From assembly GCA_944323745.1 (NCBI GenBank), contig CALUTQ010000001.1, positions 734,863-798,862 of the forward strand: 64,000 nt of DNA. The letters are read 5' to 3'. The notes under the pieces are model-generated. The model had not been told where the DNA came from. It worked only from the letters and a program-made list of their open reading frames with translations, and ran no database searches. Below are positions 1 to 8,768 of the stretch, one piece after another (the stretch's first letter is position 1; each line of letters starts with the position of its first letter). Source of the stretch: Candidatus Avelusimicrobium pullarium (GTDB lineage Bacteria; Elusimicrobiota; Elusimicrobia; Elusimicrobiales; Elusimicrobiaceae). The translations under genes and the position numbers were made by a program.

Positions 1-1
1 C

Positions 2-184
2 AGCGATTTGGTCAAAGCCATTCAAACCGGGGAATATTACGGTATGATTTCCTTTGACCAGTCTTTGGCCAATTTGTACAAGAGCAATAAAGTGGATATG
101 GAACAGGTGATGGGTGCTGCTTCCAGCCCTGACGCTTTGATGATGGCCATCCGCGGCGTAACGGGCGGGGTGGAAAACGCATGA
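2..184 (+). CDS. PilT-like twitching motility ATPase, C-terminal end only
   Basis: The window opens inside a gene whose last 60 codons are visible, ending at TGA 182-184. The visible part contains GMISFDQSLANLYKSNKVD followed by a short tail. This matches the C-terminal end of the PilT/GspE-type secretion ATPases, where a GM.TFDQSL..LY segment closes the hexameric motor domain. PilT drives retraction of type IV pili from the cytoplasmic face of the inner membrane. The Walker motifs lie outside the window, so assignment to PilT rather than a PilB-type paralogue rests on this segment only. The stop overlaps the start of the CMP kinase gene (ATGA), so the two are probably co-transcribed. Confidence 0.75.
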   Translation, partial: SDLVKAIQTGEYYGMISFDQSLANLYKSNKVDMEQVMGAASSPDALMMAIRGVTGGVENA

Positions 185-864
185 AACGCCCCAACGGACC
201 TGTAGTGGCCATAGACGGCACGGCCGGAACGGGGAAATCTTCCGTCGGTCGTGCGGCCGCCCAACAACTGGGATACGGTTTTTTGAGCACCGGCGGGCTG
301 TACCGTGCTTTGGCGTATAAAGTGTTTGCCGGCAAAGTGGACCCGTCTGACGAAGAAGCCGTACTGGCCGTGGCCAAAAGCATTCGTTTTTCTTTTCAGC
401 GCCAGCCGGACGCTACGCTTAAAATGTTTGTGGACGGACAATATTTGGGCGACAAACTGACCTTGGACGAAGTGGCCCAAACTGCAAGCAAAGTGTCCAC
501 CCACGCGCGTTCCCGCGCGGTACTGACCGAAAAAATGCGCCAAGCCGGCCAAGACGGCGGCATTATTTTGGAAGGGCGCGACATTGGCACGGTGGTGTTT
601 CCGGATGCGGAAGTTAAAATTTTTCTGACGGCCGCGCCGGAAGTGCGTGCCGAGCGCCGCGTAAAACAGCTGCAGGAGTTAGGCGTTAAGGCCGATTTTG
701 ACAAAATTTTGGCCTCTATCAAAGAACGCGACTTGCGCGACAGCACCCGCGCCGCTTCCCCGCTTAAACCGGCGGCGGACGCCGTGCAGATAGATACGTC
801 CCGTATGAACATACAGCAGGTTATAGACGCCGTCGTGAAGGAAATAAACAAGTATGCTGCTTAA
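181..864 (+). CDS. cmk: Cytidylate (CMP/dCMP) kinase
   Basis: This 227-residue protein phosphorylates CMP and dCMP to the diphosphates with ATP, in the cytoplasm. The Walker A loop is at residues 13-20 (GTAGTGKS), followed by STGGLYR at about 36-42, which corresponds to the substrate-binding STGxxYR segment. EGRDIGTVVFPDA at 131-143 is the conserved core of the family. Length is normal for a type I bacterial Cmk. The start overlaps the pilT stop (ATGA) and the end overlaps plsC by 11 bases. The order cmk-plsC-rpsA is a common bacterial arrangement and supports the call. Confidence 0.96.
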   Translation: MKRPNGPVVAIDGTAGTGKSSVGRAAAQQLGYGFLSTGGLYRALAYKVFAGKVDPSDEEAVLAVAKSIRFSFQRQPDATLKMFVDGQYLGDKLTLDEVAQTASKVSTHARSRAVLTEKMRQAGQDGGIILEGRDIGTVVFPDAEVKIFLTAAPEVRAERRVKQLQELGVKADFDKILASIKERDLRDSTRAASPLKPAADAVQIDTSRMNIQQVIDAVVKEINKYAA

Positions 865-1447
865 TTTGGTAAAATTTATTGCAAGGGTGTTCTTTAAAAC
901 GTTTTATGATTTTAAGGCTGAAGGGTTGGAAAACATTCCCAAAACCGGCGCCTTAATTATTGCAGGCAACCATTTGTCCAATGCCGATCCTCCGGCTATC
1001 GGTGCTTTTGCCGGGCTGGTGCGCGATTCGCGCTTTATGGCTAAAAAAGAACTTTTTGCTATACCGGTGCTGGGCTGGTTTTTCCGTCATTGCGGCTATA
1101 TTTCGGTGGACAGAAAAAGAGCCATCGGCGATTTTGGCGCGCTGGAAGAAGCCATCGCCGCGCTGAAGCGCGGGGAAAGCGTCATTATGTTTCCGGAAGG
1201 AACGCGCTCCAAAACCGGCAAGCCGCAAAAACCCAAAAGCGGTATCGGCCTGCTGGTGTATAAGACGGACAGCCCCGTCTTGCCGGTAAAGGTGCAAGGC
1301 ACTTTTGGTTGGCCGTGGGTGCGGCGTATCCGCGTGAAATTCGGCACGCCGTTTACGTTGCAAAAAGACCCTGCTTTGGAACCCAAAGCGCAGTATAAAC
1401 AATTTGCTAATGAAATAATGGAAAAAATAAATTCAATTACTATCTAA
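854..1447 (+). CDS. plsC: 1-acyl-sn-glycerol-3-phosphate acyltransferase
   Basis: This 197-residue membrane-associated enzyme transfers an acyl chain to position 2 of lysophosphatidic acid, giving phosphatidic acid. The catalytic HX4D motif is visible as H40-LSNA-D45, and the phosphate-binding FPEGTRS motif is at 113-119. The N-terminus is hydrophobic and basic, fitting attachment to the inner membrane. It overlaps the cmk end by 11 bases and is followed 49 bases later by rpsA. Together with gpsA and plsY at about 18-19.6 kb it covers the first steps of phospholipid synthesis. Confidence 0.94.
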   Translation: MLLNLVKFIARVFFKTFYDFKAEGLENIPKTGALIIAGNHLSNADPPAIGAFAGLVRDSRFMAKKELFAIPVLGWFFRHCGYISVDRKRAIGDFGALEEAIAALKRGESVIMFPEGTRSKTGKPQKPKSGIGLLVYKTDSPVLPVKVQGTFGWPWVRRIRVKFGTPFTLQKDPALEPKAQYKQFANEIMEKINSITI

Positions 1448-1496
1448 ACGGAGGGAACGCGCCAAGCCCGCAAGAGCAAGGCGTAAATAAGGACTT

Positions 1497-2690
1497 ATGA
1501 CAACGACTAACGAAGAAATTAAACAGACTGAAGATACAACCAATGAGCCCGAAATGACGATGGACGAGTTGATTGCACAACAAGAGTCTTTATCGGAACA
1601 TCTAAATAAACGCGAAATTGTAGAAGTAACCGTCGTACAAATTACAGGGGATTATATTTTGGTGGACACCGGTGCCAAAAAAGAAGGCGCCATTGCCGTT
1701 TCCGAATTTGCGGGCAAGAACCTGCCGGCCGTCGGGGACAAAGTGTCTGCCGTGCTCGTCAAACGCGGAAATGACGAAAGACATTCCATTTTATCTCATA
1801 AAAAAGCCTTGGAGATGCAGGGCTGGGATATTTGCAAACAAGCCTATGAAAACAAAGAACGCGTCAAAGGCGTCATTTTGCAGACCGTCAAGGGCGGTTA
1901 CATTGTGGACGTTTTCGGCGTGAGCGGGTTTATGCCGCTGTCTTTGTCCGAACTGCATACCGCCTATAAACACTATCTGCCCGTGGGTGCCAAAATTAAA
2001 GCGGTCATTGTGGAATTTTCTAAAGAAAAACAGAAACTGATCGTTTCGCGCAAACAAGTGCTGGAAGAAGACGAAGCCGTCCGCCGCACCGAAGTGCTGG
2101 GCCAAATTAAAGAAGGCGACGTTCTGCGCGTAGTGGTGGCAAAAGTAGACAAGGACCGCTTGTTCCTGCGCTTCCACGGCATTGAAGGCGTGGTAAATTT
2201 GGAAAACATCGCTTGGAAGGAACCCGAAGCCGCTTTGGCCAACTATCGCCGCGGCCAGCGCTTGAAAGCCAAATTGCTTAAATTGGATAAAGAAACCCCG
2301 AAATTGGAATTCGGCCTCAAGCAGCTTTTCCTCAACCCGGCCGATGCGTTAAAACGCCGCTATCCGTATAAGAGCTCGGTCAAAGCGACGGTGACCAAAG
2401 TGGATGCCGAAAACGGCGTGGAATGCACGATTGGCAAAAACAACACCAAAGGCCACATCAGCCCCTTTGAAATGGGCCGTGACTTTAACGCCAAAGAAGG
2501 GGATGTGATTACCGCTTTGGTAGTGGGTGTGGATCCGGAAACATTTACGGTGAACCTCTCCGTCAAGAAATACGACCAGGTGCAAAACCGCAAAGTGGTG
2601 GCACAGTATTTAAAACAAGCTCCGCGCCCGACGTTGGGCCAGCTCTTGGAAGATTCTTTTAAGACGGAAGAAGAATCGGACGAAAAATAG
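1497..2690 (+). CDS. rpsA: Ribosomal protein S1-like protein with four S1 domains
   Basis: The 397-residue product consists of four consecutive S1 (OB-fold) RNA-binding domains. They begin near residues 40, 120, 200 and 290, each recognisable by GDxV...G..G.VP/LS.L-type strands. The first ~30 residues are acidic and probably flexible. S1 helps the 30S subunit capture mRNA. The E. coli protein has six domains, so this is a short form as in many non-proteobacteria. AAGGA lies at 1489-1493, very close to the ATG at 1497. The location after cmk and plsC fits rpsA, and a strong terminator follows at 2706-2740. The role on ribosomes is inferred from family and context. Confidence 0.88.
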   Translation: MTTTNEEIKQTEDTTNEPEMTMDELIAQQESLSEHLNKREIVEVTVVQITGDYILVDTGAKKEGAIAVSEFAGKNLPAVGDKVSAVLVKRGNDERHSILSHKKALEMQGWDICKQAYENKERVKGVILQTVKGGYIVDVFGVSGFMPLSLSELHTAYKHYLPVGAKIKAVIVEFSKEKQKLIVSRKQVLEEDEAVRRTEVLGQIKEGDVLRVVVAKVDKDRLFLRFHGIEGVVNLENIAWKEPEAALANYRRGQRLKAKLLKLDKETPKLEFGLKQLFLNPADALKRRYPYKSSVKATVTKVDAENGVECTIGKNNTKGHISPFEMGRDFNAKEGDVITALVVGVDPETFTVNLSVKKYDQVQNRKVVAQYLKQAPRPTLGQLLEDSFKTEEESDEK

Positions 2691-2705
2691 TTTAGAGCGT
2701 AATTG

Positions 2706-2740
2706 AAAGCCCCGCCTTAACGGCGGGGCTTTTTTTGTTT
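2706..2740 (+). terminator. Rho-independent terminator after rpsA
   Basis: An 8-bp GC stem (GCCCCGCC at 2709-2716 with GGCGGGGC at 2722-2729) is followed directly by seven T residues. It ends the cmk-plsC-rpsA unit. Confidence 0.92.
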
Positions 2741-2768
2741 GGACATTTTCGGCCCGTTTTGTAACTGA

Positions 2769-2780
2769 TATAATTTATAT
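2769..2780 (+). promoter_or_regulatory. Leaderless-type promoter of queH
   Basis: TATAAT at 2769-2774 is followed by six bases and then the ATG at 2781. No Shine-Dalgarno sequence fits in between, so transcription probably begins at or next to the start codon. The same spacing recurs at eight other genes in this window. Confidence 0.65.
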
Positions 2781-3338
2781 ATGGAAAAACTGCTTCTTTT
2801 ATCCTGCTGTGCGCCTTGTTCGTGCGGAGTAATACAAAATTTAGCTGAACAAGGGCGTCAATTTACGGTATTATTTTATAACCCCAATATTGACAGCGAA
2901 GCAGAATATCAAAAACGTTTGGCGGAAAATAAGCGTGTCTGTGCGCGCTTTGGGGTGCCCTTTGCTGAGCTGCCCTATGAGCCGCAGGTATGGCACGAAG
3001 CCGTAAAAGGGTTGGAAAAGGAGCTGGAACGCGGAAAGCGTTGCTCGGCTTGTTTTTATTTGCGTTTGCGCAGGGCGGCCCGATATGCCAAAGAAAACGG
3101 GTTTACGGCGTTTTCTTCCGTGTTGGGCATTTCCCGCCATAAAGATTTGCAGCAGGTCAATGCCGCGGCACTGGCCGCTGCGCAGCAGGAGCATATTCCG
3201 TACGATTTAACCAATTGGCGCAAAGGCGGCACACAGCAGTTAAAAACCGCCTTAATGCGGGAAATGCAGATTTATAATCAAAATTATTGCGGCTGCATCT
3301 ATAGCCGCAGGGCGAATAAAAATGAACAAAGCGCTTAA
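2781..3338 (+). CDS. queH: Epoxyqueuosine reductase QueH
   Basis: The 185-residue protein belongs to the QueH (former DUF208) family. It reduces epoxyqueuosine to queuosine at tRNA position 34 in organisms without QueG. Characteristic cysteines are visible: C9-C10-x2-C13 near the N-terminus (SCCAPCSCG), RCSACFYLR in the middle and YCGCIYSRR at the C-terminus. These bind the Fe-S cluster and metal site. TTNWRKGG-like and SSVLGISRHKD segments are typical of the family. A TATAAT lies six bases before the ATG, implying a leaderless mRNA. The end overlaps the following AsmA-like gene by 17 bases. Another queuosine enzyme, queF, is at 16.5 kb. Confidence 0.93.
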   Translation: MEKLLLLSCCAPCSCGVIQNLAEQGRQFTVLFYNPNIDSEAEYQKRLAENKRVCARFGVPFAELPYEPQVWHEAVKGLEKELERGKRCSACFYLRLRRAARYAKENGFTAFSSVLGISRHKDLQQVNAAALAAAQQEHIPYDLTNWRKGGTQQLKTALMREMQIYNQNYCGCIYSRRANKNEQSA

Positions 3339-6300
3339 TGTTTTATATGTCGTTTTAGTGTTTATCGGGTGGCTGTGGTTTACCGTTCAGTTTATCTTGC
3401 TGATATTGCTGCCCTGGCAGCCGGTGCAAGATTTTTTGCAAAAAGAAATTTCCCGCGCGGCCGGCCGTCCCGTGCAGGCACAGCGTATTTCGGCGCGCAT
3501 TTCGGGCTTTGTGCTGCAAGACGTTAAGGTGGCATCTTCGGCCGAAAACGCCGCCCAGGGGGAATTGTTTCAGGCGCGGCGCGTACAACTGCGCTGGAGC
3601 CCGTGGGCTTTGCTGCGCGGACGGCTGAAAATAAAAACGGTTTTACTGGACGGGCTTGATTTGCATATCATCCGCTATGCCGACGGAACATTTAATTTTG
3701 ACGGCTTTTTCGGGGCCGGTAAAGCACCCGCCTCCGCTGCCCCGGCGGAAGCAAGCGGCCTGCCTTTAGATTTAAGCATACGCAATTTACATTTAACCAA
3801 CAGTCATATTGTGTTTACGGACGAAATGCTTCATCAAACGCTGCAGGCGAATGATTTATTTTTATCGGTGCAGCATTTTACGTTTGATAAAGCTTTCCCG
3901 CTCAGTTTAAATGCCGCTTTAACTTACACTCCCGACGGGCAGGAAAGCCAAAGTGCCCAATTGGGTTTTACGCTGTGGCCCGATTTGCATAACGGTGATT
4001 GGGCCGCGGCGTCGCTTAGGATAAAACGCTTGGTCTTTAAACGTTCCGGCGGGGTAATGGTGCTGAGCGGCGAGGTAAAAAATTTGCAAGCTCCTTCTTT
4101 GCAGCTGCAAGTGCAGGGGGAAGACCTCAGCCATACAATGCTCCGCTTTCTTTATCCGGCCTTGCCTGTCTGGAGTATACAGAACGTAAAAATTGCGTTG
4201 TCTGCCACGGCGGATGTGCTTAAAAAACAGGCGGTTGTTTCCGCCCTGGATATACAGGCGGAGGATGTGGCGGTGGCTTCTTCGGACACCATTTCGCTGC
4301 CGGCGCTTACTTTGCCGCAAGCGTCTTTTTATCTTTCCGGAACGGCAGACTGGGGGAAAAAGCAGGTAGCCGTGTCTTCTTTTACAGTGCAGGGGCGTAA
4401 CATACAAGCGGCCGCGCCGGACAATTCTTGGCAGGCGGACGTGCCGGCTATGGCGCTGGAATTGGCCGCCGCGGGCAGCGCCGCGCAGCAAACTATTGAT
4501 TTAAATGCTTTGCGTGTTGAAATTTCTTCCGCCACCGTACGTGCGGAACAGGCGCCGTACGGACCGGAAGTGTACTTTCCGTATGGATCTGTGTATGCTT
4601 GCGCCAAAGCCGATCTGGCAAACAAACGGGCGGAAGTATCTTCGTTTACGGCCAGTCTGTGGTCGTCTTTCGTGGCTTCTTCCGGCACGGTTACGTGGGG
4701 GGATAAACCTTCCGTTTCCGGCCAAAGCGAGTTTGAGCTTAATTTGCGTACCATCGGGGAAGGCTTGGCCGTTTTAAAGCCCTATCAGCTGCGCGGCACG
4801 GTGCTGGGCAAGGCTGCCGGCTCGCCGGAAAATTCTTCCGCACAAATAGATTTTCAGGCGGTGGCCGGCATTTGGCCGCAAGGCGGAAAATTGACCGAGT
4901 TTGATACCCGCGCCACCATAACCGATTTGAAAAAAATAGCGTTAAACCATTTTTCCGGCAAGTGGAACGGGGACGTTTTCCGCGGGGCGTTTTCGGCCGT
5001 GCGCGGCAAGGACGCCGTGAATGCCGATTTGACATTTTACGCTAAACGGTTGGCTTTGTCTCCTATGGGGCAGGCGGCCGCAAAGCCTGAAGATGCCAAA
5101 GCGGCGTCATCCCCGTCTGCGGCACCTGCCGCGCAGGACGGTGCGCCGGCAAATGCGTTGCCAGTCAATTTAAAAGCACAAATAGACATAGACTCGCTGG
5201 ATACGTCTTATCTGTGGGGAACGGACATTCATTTTAAGGCGGATATGCAAAATGTAACGTCTTCGCTGGCGCAGGCGCACGGACAGTTGAGCCTGCAGAC
5301 GGGGTCCGGCGAGATTAAAGATTTGGACCATCTCACCCAAGCCAACTTGCTCAGCCGCGTGCTGTTCACTTCTTTAAGTGCCGTCAGCAAAGTGATTAAC
5401 AGCTTAAACGTGTTTGCCGTTTTAAATGGTTTGGGCCAGGGAATGATAGACGTGCTTTCCGACAAAAATAAGGACGAAAAACCGGCCGATATGGTGGTGC
5501 AGGTCGTCAAAGATGAAAACGGCAATGACATTGAAATTATGGTGCCGTATACCGAACAGAAAGTGGACGGACGGCTGGCCTTTGAACTGTTTACGACGGA
5601 TATGACGTTTACCGACGGAACAGCCAATTTGCAAAAAGGTTCCTTTGTGTCCGATTTAATGTCGTTTAATTTGACGGGAGATATGAATTTTCAAAATCAA
5701 CAGCTGAATATGAAAGTAAATGCCGCTCCCGGCCGCCATTACGACGACGGCATTATGCCGCTTACGCTTACCGTGGGCGGCACGATGGATAACCCCACGG
5801 GCAGTATGAATATGACGTCTTCCATTACCTCGTTTGTCACGCAGGGGGTGGCCAATAATTTTGCCAGCCGCACCGTTAAAAAAGGGCTGGGCGGCATTTT
5901 CGGTTTGTTTAAAAAGAAAGATAAGAGTGACGAGGCAAAAGAGGTGTCCGCAGCTAAAAATAGCACCCCCGCCAAAGAAGATGTTTCCGCTGCGCGCGCA
6001 GACGATGCAGCCAAGACGGCTGAGGCTTTTGCCGAAAAGGCGGCGCCTTCTGAAGGGCAAGCGCCCGCTGACGGGCAAGAAACGCAGGCGCCTGCGTCTG
6101 AGCAAGCCCTGCAACCGGCCGAAACAAATGACTCCGGCATTTCCGCCGAGCCGAAACCAACGCATACCACGCAAAACATAGGCTGGCCCGATATGCCTGC
6201 CAAACCGACGGAAACCACCCAGAACATAGGCCTGCCCGATTTGCCCGCCAAACCGACCGAAACCACGCAAAACATAGGTCTGCCTGACTTGCCGGACAAG

Positions 6301-6441
6301 CCTTTGCACACCACGCAAAACACCGCTTTGCCAAACCCGTTTGCCCAGCCGGAGCCGGCTTCTGAAGATACTTCTTTGCCTTTGCCTCCGGCCACGCCGG
6401 AAGGGTTTGTGGGCGGCAAAGGCTTTGCCCCTGCCGATTAG
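3322..6441 (+). CDS. Large AsmA-family protein with C-terminal 16-residue repeats
   Basis: The product has 1039 residues, with one transmembrane anchor at about 7-28 and a long, beta-rich periplasmic region. The N-terminal block resembles the start of AsmA/TamB-like proteins. The segment around residues 740-850 resembles the AsmA C-terminal domain (features such as GSFVSDLMSFNLTGDMNF and LTLTVGGTMDNP). AsmA-like proteins are bridge-like lipid carriers between inner and outer membranes, so a role in phospholipid or outer-membrane homeostasis is likely but inferred. After about residue 870 come a lysine-rich stretch, an Ala/Glu-rich stretch, and five 16-residue units at 945-1024. The gene overlaps queH by 17 bases. 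Confidence 0.8.
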   Translation: MNKALNVLYVVLVFIGWLWFTVQFILLILLPWQPVQDFLQKEISRAAGRPVQAQRISARISGFVLQDVKVASSAENAAQGELFQARRVQLRWSPWALLRGRLKIKTVLLDGLDLHIIRYADGTFNFDGFFGAGKAPASAAPAEASGLPLDLSIRNLHLTNSHIVFTDEMLHQTLQANDLFLSVQHFTFDKAFPLSLNAALTYTPDGQESQSAQLGFTLWPDLHNGDWAAASLRIKRLVFKRSGGVMVLSGEVKNLQAPSLQLQVQGEDLSHTMLRFLYPALPVWSIQNVKIALSATADVLKKQAVVSALDIQAEDVAVASSDTISLPALTLPQASFYLSGTADWGKKQVAVSSFTVQGRNIQAAAPDNSWQADVPAMALELAAAGSAAQQTIDLNALRVEISSATVRAEQAPYGPEVYFPYGSVYACAKADLANKRAEVSSFTASLWSSFVASSGTVTWGDKPSVSGQSEFELNLRTIGEGLAVLKPYQLRGTVLGKAAGSPENSSAQIDFQAVAGIWPQGGKLTEFDTRATITDLKKIALNHFSGKWNGDVFRGAFSAVRGKDAVNADLTFYAKRLALSPMGQAAAKPEDAKAASSPSAAPAAQDGAPANALPVNLKAQIDIDSLDTSYLWGTDIHFKADMQNVTSSLAQAHGQLSLQTGSGEIKDLDHLTQANLLSRVLFTSLSAVSKVINSLNVFAVLNGLGQGMIDVLSDKNKDEKPADMVVQVVKDENGNDIEIMVPYTEQKVDGRLAFELFTTDMTFTDGTANLQKGSFVSDLMSFNLTGDMNFQNQQLNMKVNAAPGRHYDDGIMPLTLTVGGTMDNPTGSMNMTSSITSFVTQGVANNFASRTVKKGLGGIFGLFKKKDKSDEAKEVSAAKNSTPAKEDVSAARADDAAKTAEAFAEKAAPSEGQAPADGQETQAPASEQALQPAETNDSGISAEPKPTHTTQNIGWPDMPAKPTETTQNIGLPDLPAKPTETTQNIGLPDLPDKPLHTTQNTALPNPFAQPEPASEDTSLPLPPATPEGFVGGKGFAPAD
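6154..6393 (+). repeat. Five 48-bp coding repeats at the end of the AsmA-like gene
   Basis: Five consecutive 48-bp units encode 16-residue repeats of the form KPTETTQNIGLPDLPA. Units 2 and 3 are almost identical, units 1 and 4 diverge at several positions, and unit 5 keeps only the proline spacing. The repeats are Pro/Thr-rich and likely disordered. Confidence 0.9.
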
Positions 6442-6451
6442 TTTTAAAAAT

Positions 6452-6487
6452 AAAAACCCCGCGTTTTAAAACGCGGGGTTTTGTTTT
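6452..6487. terminator. Bidirectional terminator between convergent genes
   Basis: AAAACCCCGCG and CGCGGGGTTTT form a long stem with A-rich and T-rich flanks, so it can stop transcription from both the AsmA-like gene and the POT transporter gene. Confidence 0.9.
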
Positions 6488-6494
6488 TAGATTT

Positions 6495-7943
6495 TTAATG
6501 CACGCCGTGCATCCATTTTTTAATGCCTTTCATACTAAAAATCAGTATGCCAGACACCACCAGCGGCACCACTACCAGCCACAGGAAAAACTGCACATTG
6601 CTGATTTTTTGGAAATAGCCCGAATAAACGCCTGCCAGTTTGTTGGCCGCCGCATTGGACAAAAACCATACGCCCATCAGCAGCGACACAAACCGCGCCG
6701 GCGCCAGTTTGGTTACCATAGACTTGCCCACGGGGGAAATGCACAGCTCGCCAAACGTGTGGAACAAATAGGTAAACGCCAAATAGAACAGGCTGATTTT
6801 GGCATTGCCGATAAGCGCAAACGCGCCCAAAAGCATCACGGCAAAGCCCGCCGCCAAAAGCCATAAAGACACCACAAACTTGGCCGGGGTGGAAGGCTCT
6901 TTGCCTTTTTTGGCCAGGTTGATCCACAGTTTGGAAAACAGCGGCGCAAAAATGACGATGTAGAGCGGGTTTAAAGACTGAAACCAGTTGGCCGGTATTT
7001 CCCAGCTCCACGAGCCCAACGTAATGACGCGGTTGGTGTATTCATAAGCAAATAAGTTCAGCGCCGCGCCGGCTTGCTCAAAAGCCGCCCAGAAGAAAAT
7101 GGTAAAAAATGCCATAATGGCAATAACGGCCATTTTGTGTTTTTCTTCGGTGGTCAGCGGGGGGTGTTTGCTTTCTTCTTTTTTATGAGTTTTGGCGTAG
7201 CCTATGTAAGCCAGCACCAACGCGGCCGCACACACCCAGGCGGCGGTATGCCAGCCTTTCATATAGATACCGATAATACAGGCGCCAATCAGCACGGCCC
7301 ACAAAACCGCGTCTTTATAGAACACGGGTTTGTCGGCAGGCGGAAGGCCTTTGCCGCTAAGGTATTTCGTTTGGCCGAACAAAAAGGTAAGCAAGCCCAC
7401 AATCATTCCGGCACCGGCAATCCAGAAGGCCGCTTTGTAGTTTCCCCGTGCGGCAAAATAACCTACGGCCAACGGGCCGAAAAAAGCGCCTATGTTTACG
7501 CTCATATAAAAGATGGTAAAACCGCCGTCCCGCCGCGGATCATTCTGCCCGTACAGCTGGCCCACGATGGCGGTTACGTTGGGTTTAAAAAAACCGTTGC
7601 CCAAAATAAGCAGGCCCATAGCCAAATACAGCATTCCCATAGTGGGGATGCTCATTACAAACATACCCCCGATAATGAGTAAAGAACCTAAAATAATGGA
7701 CCAACGCTGCCCCAAATAACGGTCGGCCAAAAAGCCGCCCAGCAGCGTGGACAAATAGACCAGACTGGTAAACGTGCCGTAGACATTGGCTGCGCCGCTT
7801 TTGTCCATTTGCAGCAGGTAAACCATATACAAAATGAGGATACTGCGCATAGCGTAGTAGCTGAAGCGTTCCCACATTTCCGTCAGGAACACCAGCCACA
7901 AGGCCGCGGGTTGTTTTTCGGTGATGACTGGGTCTTGTGTCAT
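6495..7943 (-). CDS. POT/PTR-family proton-coupled oligopeptide transporter
   Basis: This 482-residue inner-membrane protein has about 12-14 hydrophobic helices. The family signature ExxER is present in helix 1 (E22-M-W-E25-R26), and the PTR2 signature regions GGFLADRYLGQRW and FYMSVNIGAFFGPL follow. The family imports di- and tripeptides with protons. The gene stands alone, with an AGGAGG Shine-Dalgarno sequence just upstream of its ATG and terminators on both sides. Substrate range cannot be read from sequence. Confidence 0.93.
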   Translation of the reverse strand: MTQDPVITEKQPAALWLVFLTEMWERFSYYAMRSILILYMVYLLQMDKSGAANVYGTFTSLVYLSTLLGGFLADRYLGQRWSIILGSLLIIGGMFVMSIPTMGMLYLAMGLLILGNGFFKPNVTAIVGQLYGQNDPRRDGGFTIFYMSVNIGAFFGPLAVGYFAARGNYKAAFWIAGAGMIVGLLTFLFGQTKYLSGKGLPPADKPVFYKDAVLWAVLIGACIIGIYMKGWHTAAWVCAAALVLAYIGYAKTHKKEESKHPPLTTEEKHKMAVIAIMAFFTIFFWAAFEQAGAALNLFAYEYTNRVITLGSWSWEIPANWFQSLNPLYIVIFAPLFSKLWINLAKKGKEPSTPAKFVVSLWLLAAGFAVMLLGAFALIGNAKISLFYLAFTYLFHTFGELCISPVGKSMVTKLAPARFVSLLMGVWFLSNAAANKLAGVYSGYFQKISNVQFFLWLVVVPLVVSGILIFSMKGIKKWMHGVH

Positions 7944-8015
7944 ATTTCCTCCTGAAATAAAAGATAGTACACTTTACTAAATTTTTTTATCATCTGCGGA
8001 ATTTTTTTAGACGAT

Positions 8016-8046
8016 AAAAAAGGCCCCCTTTGCAGAGGGCCTTTAA
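8016..8046 (-). terminator. Terminator after the deoA-lipoprotein unit
   Basis: On the minus strand AAAGGCCCTCT and AGGGGGCCTTT pair around a short loop and are followed by six T residues. Confidence 0.9.
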
Positions 8047-8048
8047 AA

Positions 8049-8762
8049 CTATTTGACTACGGTATCGGGGCCGATGGCCGATTGCAGCTTTATTTTGTCC
8101 ACCGTTTCGTAGTGGTACGGATAAAGCACTTTGGGTTTAAGCCGTTTGGCCGCGTCCACAAACATTTCGTCGGTCATCGTGTAAGGCAGGTTCTTGGGCA
8201 TAAACGCCACGTCCACGCCGGCAATGTTTGCCATTTCCGGTATGTTTTCGGTATCGCCTGCCAGATAGAGGCGAAAGTCTCCAAAGTGCAGCACATAGCC
8301 GTTGCCCCAGCCTTTGGGATGCCAAAATTTGCCGTTGGGCTGTTTATGCACCAGGTTATAGGCGGGCACGGCGTCAATGGCAATGCCTTGCCACTGGGTG
8401 CTTTCCCCGTTAGCCAGCGCGGTCGTCCCTTGCGGTAACTCTTTGGCCGAAGAAGGCGAAGCGATAAACGCGGTGCCTTCTTTTTGGGTGGCAGACCAGG
8501 CTTTTTTGTCCAAGTGATCGTAATGATCGTGGGTGATAAGCACCAGGTCCGCTTTGGGCAATGTTTCATATTCCGCTACGGCAGAATATGGATCTACCTG
8601 AATGGTTTTGCCTTCCCAGCGTATTTGTACGGAGCCGTGCCCCAATGGCTGGATGTACACGTCCCCTACGGAAGTTTTATATAGGTCCCCTTGTTCTTGC
8701 TGCATACTGCATCCTCCAAACAATAAAAGTCCGAACAGTCCCAAAAGAATAGTTTTCTTCAT
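8049..8762 (-). CDS. Lipoprotein with metallo-beta-lactamase fold (UlaG-like)
   Basis: The 237-residue protein begins with a lipoprotein signal peptide ending in LLFGGC, with the modified cysteine at residue 18. The zinc-binding HxHxDH motif is intact (H78-D-H80-Y-D82-H83), and further candidate ligands are AGDTE and the late PYHYET. Such small MBL-fold hydrolases (UlaG/YtnP-like) cleave phosphodiester, lactone or similar bonds, and no specific substrate can be assigned. The lipid anchor places it in the envelope, which is less common for this group. It lies 6 bases downstream of the pyrimidine-nucleoside phosphorylase gene and is probably co-transcribed with it. Confidence 0.82.
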   Translation of the reverse strand: MKKTILLGLFGLLLFGGCSMQQEQGDLYKTSVGDVYIQPLGHGSVQIRWEGKTIQVDPYSAVAEYETLPKADLVLITHDHYDHLDKKAWSATQKEGTAFIASPSSAKELPQGTTALANGESTQWQGIAIDAVPAYNLVHKQPNGKFWHPKGWGNGYVLHFGDFRLYLAGDTENIPEMANIAGVDVAFMPKNLPYTMTDEMFVDAAKRLKPKVLYPYHYETVDKIKLQSAIGPDTVVK

Positions 8763-8768
8763 AAGCCC

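Noticed and set aside
5656-6419. Overlapping minus-strand frames opposite the AsmA repeats
   Set aside because: They reflect the repeats read backwards; the repeat structure is explained by the plus-strand gene.
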